NCBI GenBank assembly: GCA_945876755.1
Contig: CAMCPM010000001.1
Coordinates: 1-64,000, forward strand
Direction of reading: 5' to 3'
DNA: 64,000 bases
DNA from: an uncultured Clostridia bacterium
Lineage (GTDB): Bacteria > Bacillota > Clostridia > Oscillospirales > Ruminococcaceae
A program made the position numbers and the translations under genes. Of the stretch, positions 56,332 through 64,000 are shown piece by piece. Positions within the stretch are counted from its first letter, which is position 1. Every line of letters starts with the position of its first letter. The notes below the pieces were generated by a model. That model worked only from the letters and a program-made list of their open reading frames with translations. It was not told where the DNA came from and did no database searches.

Positions 56332-58269
56332 TTAGTCTATGGTTTCATCATAATTGATTTTAACGGGTGTAAACGGTTTTCCGTCGCCCGAATAAAAACG
56401 TGAGAATATTTCGTAAAATTCAAGACGCAGAGTCTGAATACCAACGAGAAGTCCCTCAATGCCCATTACAAAAATGTTGCCAAGGATAACTACAACAGGA
56501 ACTGCGGCGGCAGAAACCTGATCAGCAAGAGCCATTACAACGAGCATCATCGAAGCGTGCGAAAGAACGAAACCGCCTATACGCACAAATGAAAGTGTGT
56601 TTGTCGCATATCCAAGCAAGAACTCGAACACCTCGAAAAAGTTGGAAGCGATAAAGTCTGTAAGTCCGCCCTCCATAACGTATTTTTTCCCTCTGACCCA
56701 ATATGACAGCGGTTCTCTAAGGAACATCATTATAAGCGGAAGTATCATAAACAGTATCACATAAACCGGTGTAAACAGCTTTGCACCCATAAGCGTTCCA
56801 ACTGCTCCAACAAGTATTGAACCGAAGAAAACAAGTCCTGCAATACCGTTATTTCCGAAGAGGGCTTCCTCGTACTCTTTATTCTTGATTCCGGTAACAA
56901 TGTTTATCAGAATCGAAATAAACATTATCAGCACACCGAGAGCAATTGCTCCAACGAGAATTGAAGTAACATTGTGCATTACCTTAAACGGCAGAAAAGT
57001 TATTCCAAGTGCTTCATACATCGGGTCAAGCAGCTCTTCGTAACCGAAAACGCTTCCGTAAAGTAGTCCGAAAAATGCACCTGAGATTCCTACTCTTGTG
57101 AGGATCGGACCGAGGGCAAATTTCTTGAACTTCCAAAGCAGAGCACCTGCAATCGCAAGAACAATTCCCTGCCCCAGGTCACCGAACATTATTCCGAAAA
57201 GAAGCGTATATGTCACGGCAACAAACGCTGTAGGATTTATGCCGTTGTAGGACGGCAGACCGTACATTTCAACAAACATTGAAAACGGCTGAGTAAACTT
57301 GTTGTTTTTCAGCTTAATAGGCGGCTCAAGCTTTCCGTTTGCATCTGCCGGCTGCAAAACGACCGATACACTTTCAAGGTCGTCAAACATTCCGAGAAAC
57401 TTTTCCGACTCTTTGTGAGGAATAAAACCAACAATGTAAAATTTATCATTTACTATTGCTGCTTTATTTCTCAAATCAAAATTGTCATGCTGGGATTTAA
57501 GCCGTGAAAATATTCTGCAAAGCTTGTCAGTTTCTTTTTCCATAAGATTGGAGATCTTCAGACGGCACTCCTCAATTTGATTTCTGTCAGACTCAACCAT
57601 ATTGTGAAGTTCCGTTGATGCTTCTTTTGAGTCACCGTGTACAAAATCGGGAATGTGAGTTCTTTCAAAATACAGTCCGTCAAAAATATCGTCGACCTCT
57701 TCCTGATAAGCTATCGGAACAAAATACATTCCCCAGTAATATTCTTTTTCCTCACTGAAATGAGTAAAGAAAAACGGCTTATCATCATAATACGAAAGCT
57801 TATTGAAGCTGTCAACCGGAAGACGTCCGAGACGGACTTTTATATGCTCACAGTGGAAAATCTGTTGAAAATCCGCAGTAAGTCCCTGAAGATGGTCAAC
57901 CTGATACATAGCCTGCTCATGGACAGAAAGCTGCTCACACGCCTGTTTTTCTTCCGCTTTTAATCCGTCAAGCTTTTTTCTGACGCCTAAAATATACTGT
58001 TCAAGTTTTACAAGACTTTCATCCTTGACATCATCATAATCTGTACCGGTGAATTTCACGCCCGACTGAATAGAGATCTCGCTTAACTGTTTAAGCAGCG
58101 GAGTATACGGATTGTCCTCTTTAAGCGTAGTAAAACCGCTTTTTTTAGTTGCGATTTTAGACGCGGATTCAATATGAAAACATCCGCAGTCGCTTAGTTT
58201 TACAAGCACTGTATCAAGATCCTTGGTCAGTCCGGCAATGTTAACCAGCTCCATTTTTTCAATTGACAC
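56332..58269 (-). CDS. V-type ATP synthase subunit I
   Basis: 645 residues. A cytoplasmic N-terminal half with coiled coils is followed by about seven to eight membrane helices, with conserved FGIMFGDLGQG and the essential arginine region in ATNTLSFVRIGGF. It forms the ion half-channels and the stator arm. Start is GTG 58269 with GAGGGGTGA upstream. Confidence 0.94.
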   Translation of the reverse strand: MSIEKMELVNIAGLTKDLDTVLVKLSDCGCFHIESASKIATKKSGFTTLKEDNPYTPLLKQLSEISIQSGVKFTGTDYDDVKDESLVKLEQYILGVRKKLDGLKAEEKQACEQLSVHEQAMYQVDHLQGLTADFQQIFHCEHIKVRLGRLPVDSFNKLSYYDDKPFFFTHFSEEKEYYWGMYFVPIAYQEEVDDIFDGLYFERTHIPDFVHGDSKEASTELHNMVESDRNQIEECRLKISNLMEKETDKLCRIFSRLKSQHDNFDLRNKAAIVNDKFYIVGFIPHKESEKFLGMFDDLESVSVVLQPADANGKLEPPIKLKNNKFTQPFSMFVEMYGLPSYNGINPTAFVAVTYTLLFGIMFGDLGQGIVLAIAGALLWKFKKFALGPILTRVGISGAFFGLLYGSVFGYEELLDPMYEALGITFLPFKVMHNVTSILVGAIALGVLIMFISILINIVTGIKNKEYEEALFGNNGIAGLVFFGSILVGAVGTLMGAKLFTPVYVILFMILPLIMMFLREPLSYWVRGKKYVMEGGLTDFIASNFFEVFEFLLGYATNTLSFVRIGGFVLSHASMMLVVMALADQVSAAAVPVVVILGNIFVMGIEGLLVGIQTLRLEFYEIFSRFYSGDGKPFTPVKINYDETID

Positions 58270-58284
58270 TTAATCGTCACCCCT

Positions 58285-59316
58285 CTACATTATAATTAAC
58301 GACGCTATTTTATTTACTTCTACACCATAACGTATTCCCTCAATTATGCTGATTATATTCTGCACTTCAATTTCCAGCAGAAATATAAAAGAATAAACAC
58401 TTAACGGCGCCGATGACGAACGCTTCAGCGCAAGCTTTGCATATTTATAGCGCAGTCTTTGAGCGCTTTGCTCAAGGTCATTGATATCATACCCGTTTGC
58501 AGCCATCTGCTGACCGTAATATGTTTTGGAAAAACGTCTGATAAATTCTTCCGAATCAGGCGAGCTGTAAATTTCTTTCTGCTTTGCTTCGGAAAGTCTG
58601 CCGCTGAACGGAAGCATATCCTTTTCAATAACATCCTCAGGCTCGTCAAAATATGCTGTAAGTCGATATGAATTGATAAGATTTATCAAATCAATATCCG
58701 TATCAAGCAAAGCTGTCATTTGCTTAACGTCATTCTTTTTAAAATGAAGCGAACTTCTGAGTCTGCTGATATAATACGTCCTGAGAAGAGTTTCACACTT
58801 TGTAACATCTGCAATTCCATCGGAATTTGGAACAATTTTTTTCAGCACATCATAATACGGCGTTTTTTTCAGAAACACAAGCAGTTCATCAAAGCTTTTT
58901 ATTTTCGCAAGCCCAATCAAATCAAATGATGTCAGATCATTAAAATAAATGGGCACATCCGAAATCATTTTGTCAGACTTTGCGTTTATATACCTGATAC
59001 ATCTGAGGATCTCACTGATTTCCGTTTGTATAATTTTATAGTTATAGAATTCCTGCTTGGAAATATGCTCAAAACCCGTAATTCTCATATAAGTTTCAAA
59101 AATGCTTCGTTTAAGCAAGTTTTCAAGCATTCCACGGTGTACCGTATTCGTATCAATTGACGCCAAAAGCTGACTGTAATGGGTATTTTTTTTAAGATAT
59201 TCCGCAACATCGGCAACGCTTTGTTTATTGATCATTTCGGTATAGTCCTGCTGATTCAATCGTTTACCGTAAATTGCCATAATCTTTGCAACGGTAGCAT
59301 TATAGTTTCTAAGCAC
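58285..59316 (-). CDS. V-type ATP synthase subunit C
   Basis: 343 residues, mainly helical, with the three-repeat pattern of subunit C/d that caps the c-ring (YFDEPEDVIEKDMLPFSG in the last third). It links rotor ring and central stalk. Confidence 0.9.
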   Translation of the reverse strand: MLRNYNATVAKIMAIYGKRLNQQDYTEMINKQSVADVAEYLKKNTHYSQLLASIDTNTVHRGMLENLLKRSIFETYMRITGFEHISKQEFYNYKIIQTEISEILRCIRYINAKSDKMISDVPIYFNDLTSFDLIGLAKIKSFDELLVFLKKTPYYDVLKKIVPNSDGIADVTKCETLLRTYYISRLRSSLHFKKNDVKQMTALLDTDIDLINLINSYRLTAYFDEPEDVIEKDMLPFSGRLSEAKQKEIYSSPDSEEFIRRFSKTYYGQQMAANGYDINDLEQSAQRLRYKYAKLALKRSSSAPLSVYSFIFLLEIEVQNIISIIEGIRYGVEVNKIASLIIM

Positions 59317-59380
59317 GGTAAAGGTTCTCCTTTCCCGAAAAATTCAAAAGGGATCAAATGTACTTATGTGTACTATGATT

Positions 59381-59698
59381 TTATACTGATCCTGTTATTA
59401 TCGCATTGAATATATCATTTTCCCATTTTTCGTGCCGTTCGTTATAGATATCATCAATGCGTTTTATTTCTTCAAGCCTGCTGTTTTCTATTTCTGCAAG
59501 CTTTTCATCTGTTTTTTTCTTTTCTTCGGAATCTATCTGTCCGATTTTTTCTTCAGCTTCCTTTATTTTCGCCTTTATAAGATTTTCCTCTTCCGCTTTG
59601 GCGTCTGCAATTATCTGATTCCTTTTTTTCTCAGCTTCTTCCAGACGTTCCTTTGCATTTTGCTCGATTTCAAGAATGCTTGTAATAATATTTTCCAT
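59381..59698 (-). CDS. V-type ATP synthase peripheral stalk subunit (G/H type)
   Basis: 105 residues, almost entirely coiled coil (EIEQNAKERLEEAEKKRNQI, EEKIGQIDSEEKKKTDEKL). As first gene of the V-ATPase operon it fits the archaeal-type H or G subunit, the partner of E in the outer stalk. Start ATG 59698 has GAAAGGG. Confidence 0.82.
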   Translation of the reverse strand: MENIITSILEIEQNAKERLEEAEKKRNQIIADAKAEEENLIKAKIKEAEEKIGQIDSEEKKKTDEKLAEIENSRLEEIKRIDDIYNERHEKWENDIFNAIITGSV

Positions 59699-59720
59699 TC
59701 AACCACCCTTTCAAACATAA

Positions 59721-59754
59721 GCAAAACCTGTAACCGCCCCTTAAGCGGCACAGG
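59721..59754 (-). terminator. Terminator between UPF0210 and the V-ATPase operon
   Basis: Minus strand CCTGT-G-CCGC(C) pairs with GGCGG-TT-ACAGG, then TTTTGCTT. It ends the ACT/UPF0210 unit ahead of the V-ATPase genes. Confidence 0.65.
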
Positions 59755-59772
59755 AATTGCCAAACAAAAATA

Positions 59773-61128
59773 TTAGTTTTTAAGACTGTGCAGGGGCGCA
59801 GGGATCTGTCCTCCGCGGCTGATAAACTTTGAAGGAGAATATTTATTAACTTTCATAACAGGACCTCTTCCGAAAAGTCCGCCCCAGTCAAGAACATCGC
59901 CCTCCTTCATGCCGATTGCAGGAATAACTCTTACTGCGGTCGTCTTGCTGTTTACCATACCGATAGCAGCCTCATCGGCGATAATTGCCGAAATAACATC
60001 TTCAGTAGTATCTCCGGGAATACAGATCATATCCAGACCAACAGAGCAAACTGCCGTCATTGCTTCAAGCTTTTCAATTGCGAGAGCTCCGCATTCAGCA
60101 GCAGCGATCATGCCAGCATCCTCTGAAACAGGAATAAACGCACCTGAAAGTCCTCCGATACGGGAACAAGCCATTACACCGCCTTTTTTAACAGCGTCGT
60201 TGAGAAGAGCAAGCGTTGCTGTTGTACCGCAAGCTCCGCACTTTTCAAGACCGATTTCCTCAAGAATATATGCAACACTGTCGCCAACGGCAGGAGTAGG
60301 CGCAAGAGAAAGGTCAACTATACCAAATGGTACGCCTAATCTTTCGGAAGCAGTAACGCCCACGAGCTGTCCTACACGGGTAATTTTATACGAAGTCTTT
60401 TTAATAATATCGGAAATCTGCGTAATATCGGCATCAGGGTATTTTTTCAATGCAGAACGAACAACGCCGGGACCGGAAACACCGACATTTATAATGCAGT
60501 CAGGCTCGCCGACTCCGTGGAATGCACCTGCCATAAATGGGTTATCCTCAACGGCATTGCAGAATACAACAAGCTTTGCTGCACCGAAGCACTGATTGTC
60601 AACAGTAAGCTCTGCACTTTTCTTAACGATACGTCCCATCATACGGCAGGCATCAAGGTTTATACCTGTTTTGGTTGAACCGACATTTACCGAAGAACAA
60701 ACACAAGTCGTAGAAGCAAGAGCCTCCGGAATCGACTCGATAAGTCTTTCATCACCTGCCGAGAATCCCTTCTGAACAAGTGCGGAATATCCGCCGATAA
60801 GGTTTACGCCGCAGGATTTTGCAGCCTTTTCCATTGTAAGCGCAAACTTTACCGGACTTGCATTGCAGGCTGCCGAAACGATTGCAATAGGCGTAACCGA
60901 AAGACGTTTATTAATAATAGGAATACCGAATTCCTTTTCAATATCCTCGCCGACTTTTACAAGATTTTTAGCGCAGCGTGTAATTTTGTCATACACCTTT
61001 GTACACGCCTTGTCAATATCGCTGTCAATACAATCGAGAAGCGATATGCCCATAGTAATTGTACGAATATCAAGGCACTCGTCCTGAATCATACGGATTG
61101 TTTCAAGTATATCATGAACGTTTATCAT
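59773..61128 (-). CDS. PFL family protein (UPF0210)
   Basis: 451 residues, matching the UPF0210 (DUF711) family, which has a fold related to pyruvate formate-lyase but no known reaction. Conserved blocks include [27 protein letters not shown] and [20 protein letters not shown]. It is always or nearly always next to an ACT-domain protein, as here (19 bases downstream of it). The radical-enzyme glycine motif is not obvious, so calling it a glycyl radical enzyme would be unsupported. Confidence 0.9.
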   Translation of the reverse strand: MINVHDILETIRMIQDECLDIRTITMGISLLDCIDSDIDKACTKVYDKITRCAKNLVKVGEDIEKEFGIPIINKRLSVTPIAIVSAACNASPVKFALTMEKAAKSCGVNLIGGYSALVQKGFSAGDERLIESIPEALASTTCVCSSVNVGSTKTGINLDACRMMGRIVKKSAELTVDNQCFGAAKLVVFCNAVEDNPFMAGAFHGVGEPDCIINVGVSGPGVVRSALKKYPDADITQISDIIKKTSYKITRVGQLVGVTASERLGVPFGIVDLSLAPTPAVGDSVAYILEEIGLEKCGACGTTATLALLNDAVKKGGVMACSRIGGLSGAFIPVSEDAGMIAAAECGALAIEKLEAMTAVCSVGLDMICIPGDTTEDVISAIIADEAAIGMVNSKTTAVRVIPAIGMKEGDVLDWGGLFGRGPVMKVNKYSPSKFISRGGQIPAPLHSLKN

Positions 61129-61147
61129 AAAAAGCTCCTATCAACGG

Positions 61148-61417
61148 TTATATTCTGTGCATAGATTCAAAAATTTCCTCGTGCATGGTATGGATCTGGA
61201 GACCAAGTTCTTCTCCGAGCTTGTTCATTCTTGTAACAAGCTCTGTAAAATCCTTATTAAGCTTTGAAATATCAACAAGCATGATCATTGCAAACATATC
61301 TTGAAGAACGCTCTGAGTAACCTCGATAACATTAGCGTTATATTCCGTACAGATACCGCTTACCTTTGTAAGAATACCCACAGTATCCTTTCCGATTACC
61401 GTAACAACTGCTCTCAT
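61148..61417 (-). CDS. ACT domain protein (UPF0237)
   Basis: 89 residues, a single ACT domain: VTVIGKDTVGILTKVSGIC at the N-terminus, NVIEVTQSVLQDMFAMIMLVD in the middle. It is the usual partner of the UPF0210 protein and probably binds a small ligand, such as an amino acid, to regulate it. Start ATG 61417 has GGAGG. Confidence 0.93.
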   Translation of the reverse strand: MRAVVTVIGKDTVGILTKVSGICTEYNANVIEVTQSVLQDMFAMIMLVDISKLNKDFTELVTRMNKLGEELGLQIHTMHEEIFESMHRI

Positions 61418-61600
61418 TAAAACAACCTCCGAATTATCACATAGTAAAAATATAGTATTATCATATCACATTTTTACAAAAATTAAAAGGCAAAAATCAA
61501 ACAAATTTGTACGTTTTTTTCATAAAATATATGTTATATTTTTAAAAAATGTGTTATAATGAGTTATACTATACTTTATTTATTGAAAGGAGCGCCGTTA

Positions 61601-62446
61601 ATGAATCTTATCGACTGTCACACACATACACAATTTTCTGTTGACTCGGACGCCGATATAAATCAAATGATTGAAAAAGCCTGCGATATCGAACTTGCCG
61701 CATATGCTGTTACCGATCATTGCGAATGCAACCGCTGGTACTCAAAAGAGCATTATACAGGCGATGATACATATCAATATTACGATTTCGGAACTGACTT
61801 TGAAAATTCCGTATCTGCCGTAACACGTCTAAAAGAAAAATACAGCGGCAGACTTAATCTTATCTGCGGAGTTGAAATGGGACAGGCCACCCACGATTTT
61901 GATATTGCCGAAAAAATAATATCCGACAGCCGTGTTGATTTTGTTATTGGCTCTATGCACCAGCTTCCTAAAACCGAGGATTTCGCTTTTCTTGAATATG
62001 ATAAAATGTCCTTAGAGGAGATATATGACCTTGCGGAAAGATATTTTCTTGAGATAAGCAAGCTCTGCAAATGGGGAAAATTTGACGTTCTTGGACATCT
62101 AACATACAATCTGAGGTATATAAAAGGCATTGGCGGCATCGACCTTGATATAAGCCGTTTTGATGAAATAATTGCGGACAGCTTTAAAGCTATAATTGAA
62201 AAAGGAAAAGGTATTGAGATCAACACCTCAGGATTTCGTCAGAAATACGGGGATGCTTTTCCGTCTCTGAAATATGTCAAACTTTTTCGTGAACTTGGAG
62301 GAGAAATAATTTCAATCGGTTCGGACGCTCACTGTGTCGAGGATTTAGGAAAAAACATCAAAGACGGTGCAGAGATCGCTCTTGAAGCAGGATTTAATTA
62401 TGTCTGCTGTTTCAAAGAAAGAAAGCCTGATTTTATAAAAATATAG
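61601..62446 (+). CDS. PHP-family phosphatase (histidinol-phosphatase-like)
   Basis: 281 residues. The PHP metal motifs are present: DCHTHTQFSVDS at the N-terminus, TDHCE, IGSMHQL, the KFDVLGHLTY stretch and SIGSDAH near the C-terminus. The family includes histidinol-phosphate phosphatase, but no other his genes are near, so the substrate is uncertain. Start ATG 61601 has AAAGGAG; the frame opens at 61559. Confidence 0.85.
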   Translation: MNLIDCHTHTQFSVDSDADINQMIEKACDIELAAYAVTDHCECNRWYSKEHYTGDDTYQYYDFGTDFENSVSAVTRLKEKYSGRLNLICGVEMGQATHDFDIAEKIISDSRVDFVIGSMHQLPKTEDFAFLEYDKMSLEEIYDLAERYFLEISKLCKWGKFDVLGHLTYNLRYIKGIGGIDLDISRFDEIIADSFKAIIEKGKGIEINTSGFRQKYGDAFPSLKYVKLFRELGGEIISIGSDAHCVEDLGKNIKDGAEIALEAGFNYVCCFKERKPDFIKI

Positions 62447-62472
62447 ACATTTTGATTTATTTGTGGTATAAT
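62444..62472 (+). promoter_or_regulatory. Promoter of the Lrp-aminotransferase pair
   Basis: TAGACA (62444-62449, overlapping the PHP stop codon), 17-base spacer, TATAAT (62467-62472). Confidence 0.6.
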
Positions 62473-62519
62473 TAATTTTACACTTTGATTTGACCAATTT
62501 ATTTTCGGGAGGAATTTAA

Positions 62520-62999
62520 ATGGATACACTTATCAGACTTCTCAAGCAGAACGCCAGACTTTCCTGTAAGGAACTGGCGGCGATGACAGGCAGTACCGAA
62601 GCGGATGTAGAAGCCAAAATTAAGGAATATGAACACAATGGCATCATCAAAGGCTATTCCGCAATTATTAATGACGACGCTGCCGACAAGGATAATGTTA
62701 CGGCATTTATTGAGGTTAAGGTCACTCCTAAAGCCGACTGCGGTTTTGACGATATTGCAAAAACAATTATGATGTACGATGAGGTAGAAAGCCTTACGCT
62801 TATGTCCGGCGCATTCGACCTTGCAGTTACAATTAGCGGTACAAATTACAAGGAGATCGCACTTTTCGTTGCTCAACGACTTTCAACAATTGACGGAGTA
62901 ATTTCAACAGCAACTCACTTCTTCCTTAAGAGATACAAAGAAAAGGGCATCTTTATTGAGGACGAGGCAACCGACGAAAGGAGTTTTGTTTCCCCATGA
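62520..62999 (+). CDS. Lrp/AsnC family transcriptional regulator
   Basis: 159 residues. N-terminal winged helix-turn-helix (LSCKELAAMTGSTEADVEAKI) and a C-terminal RAM ligand domain (AFIEVKVTPKADCGFDDIAK, GAFDLAVTISG). It binds amino acids and likely controls the downstream aminotransferase, with which it overlaps by four bases. Confidence 0.92.
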   Translation: MDTLIRLLKQNARLSCKELAAMTGSTEADVEAKIKEYEHNGIIKGYSAIINDDAADKDNVTAFIEVKVTPKADCGFDDIAKTIMMYDEVESLTLMSGAFDLAVTISGTNYKEIALFVAQRLSTIDGVISTATHFFLKRYKEKGIFIEDEATDERSFVSP

Positions 63000-64000
63000 T
63001 GGACTATGACAAGATCCTTTCTGATAAATGCAAGGAGATCAAGCCTTCGGGAATAAGAAAGTTTTTCGATATTGCCGCCAATATGGAGGGCGTTATTTCC
63101 CTCGGCGTGGGCGAGCCTGATTTTCCTACTCCTTGGGCGATCCGAAGAGCTGCAATTACGACTCTTGAAAAGGGCAAAACAATATATACCGCAAATGCAG
63201 GTCTGATTCAGCTTCGCAACTCAATTTCAAAATATTTAAGCAGACGTATTAATATTGAATATGACCCTGCAAAAGAAATTGTTGTTACAGTAGGCGGCTC
63301 CGAGGCGATAGATTTAGCTATAAGAGCTATAGTCAACCCCGGCGATGAAGTGCTTGTTGTTGAACCGAGCTTTGTCTGCTACAAGCCTATTATCGAGCTT
63401 ATGCACGGAGTTCCTGTAGTTATTGAAACGAAAATTGAGGACGAATTCAGGCTTACCGCAGAAGTACTCAAAAGCAAAATTACTAATAAAACCAAAATGC
63501 TTATTCTCCCCTTTCCCAACAACCCTACCGGCGCTGTCATGAGCAGAAAAGACCTGGAGGAAATCGCAGAAGTTCTGCGCGGAACAAGCATTATGGTTCT
63601 TTCAGATGAAATATACTCGGAACTTACATATGGAGGACGTCACGTTTCTATTGCTGAAATTGACGGTATGCAGGAGCGCACTCTTGTGGTAAACGGTTTT
63701 TCAAAGGCATATGCAATGACAGGCTGGAGACTCGGTTATCTTGCAGGTCCTGCCCCGGTCATTAAGCAAATTCTGAAAATTCACCAGTTTGCAATAATGT
63801 GTTCTCCAACTATTTCACAGTATGCTGCCATTGAAGCAATGGAAAGCTGCGACGGCGAAATTGCCAAGATGGTCAACGAATACAACATACGCCGCCGCTG
63901 GCTGGTAAATGCTCTTAATGAAATAGGTTTGGAATGCTTCGAGCCTATGGGTGCGTTTTATGTTTTCCCGTCAATAAAGTCAACGGGACTTACAAGCCAG
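62996..64000 (+). CDS. Class I/II aminotransferase (C-terminus beyond window edge)
   Basis: 335 codons are visible from ATG 62996 and the end is cut off. PLP-fold markers: LGVGEPDFPTPW near residue 38, FPNNPTGAVMS near 172, SDEIYSELTY near 203 and the PLP lysine in NGFSKAYAMTGWRLGY near 237. It resembles the aspartate/aromatic aminotransferase (AspC/AraT/PatA) group. Coupling to an Lrp/AsnC regulator supports amino-acid metabolism; the amino-acid preference is not deducible. Confidence 0.9.
   Translation, partial: MMDYDKILSDKCKEIKPSGIRKFFDIAANMEGVISLGVGEPDFPTPWAIRRAAITTLEKGKTIYTANAGLIQLRNSISKYLSRRINIEYDPAKEIVVTVGGSEAIDLAIRAIVNPGDEVLVVEPSFVCYKPIIELMHGVPVVIETKIEDEFRLTAEVLKSKITNKTKMLILPFPNNPTGAVMSRKDLEEIAEVLRGTSIMVLSDEIYSELTYGGRHVSIAEIDGMQERTLVVNGFSKAYAMTGWRLGYLAGPAPVIKQILKIHQFAIMCSPTISQYAAIEAMESCDGEIAKMVNEYNIRRRWLVNALNEIGLECFEPMGAFYVFPSIKSTGLTSQ

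Overview
The window looks like a low-to-mid GC Firmicute of the Ruminococcus/Oscillospiraceae type. It carries a Clostridia-style V-type ATP synthase operon, an alpha/beta small acid-soluble spore protein (so a sporulation-capable lineage), cdaA-cdaR, a group II ECF transporter core, a lysine riboswitch ahead of asd-dapA-dapB, and AGGAGG-type ribosome sites with sigma-A promoters throughout. Genus assignment is inference from gene content, not from a marker comparison.

Layout. 1-2943 (all minus): a GGGtGRT-family protein cut by the window edge, a NifU-like protein, an ADP-ribosylglycohydrolase and a His-Arg-Gly tRNA cluster. 2985-16993 (minus): a long run of tightly packed genes, read right to left as ruvC-ruvA-phosphodiesterase-ruvB-glmM-rRNA methyltransferase-two small membrane proteins-ecfA1-ecfA2-ecfT-truA-DUF5711-cvpA-clpE-like. 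17072-20994 (plus): pheA, ispD, ispF, a DUF3343 protein and a class V aminotransferase. 35656-46315 and 46333-47358 (minus): SASP, FAD dehydrogenase, cdaR-cdaA, a GH26-like hydrolase, gph/XRE-cupin/AMP-ligase, tgt, PAS, queA. 47421-51075 (plus): lysine riboswitch, asd, acetyltransferase, dapA, dapB. 51085-59698 (minus): V-ATPase subunits H/G-C-I-K-F-E-A-B-D in transcription order. 59721-61417 (minus): UPF0210 and ACT proteins. 61601-64000 (plus): PHP phosphatase, Lrp/AsnC regulator, aminotransferase (cut by the edge).

The accessory part is an island at about 21.0-35.6 kb. It starts with a large serine recombinase and holds a small RNA/attenuator unit, an XRE regulator, a block of structured non-coding repeats, a helicase-HNH nuclease fusion with a partner gene broken at a C6 tract, a Type IIG restriction-modification enzyme, a serine DNA invertase, an Mrr-like nuclease, a DprA-like gene remnant and a DUF4143 ATPase.

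The standout system is a DNA-inversion switch in the Type IIG enzyme. The last ~290 codons (target recognition domain, TRD) lie tail-to-tail with a second, inverted TRD. The pair is bounded by a perfect 103-bp inverted repeat (30421-30523 / 32076-32178), and the serine invertase gene starts 37 bp beyond it. Inversion would replace the specificity domain in frame without stopping expression, switching the cell between two methylation/cleavage specificities. An Mrr-type nuclease overlaps the invertase gene. A second, inner inverted block (55/57 identical) suggests exchange inside the domain as well.
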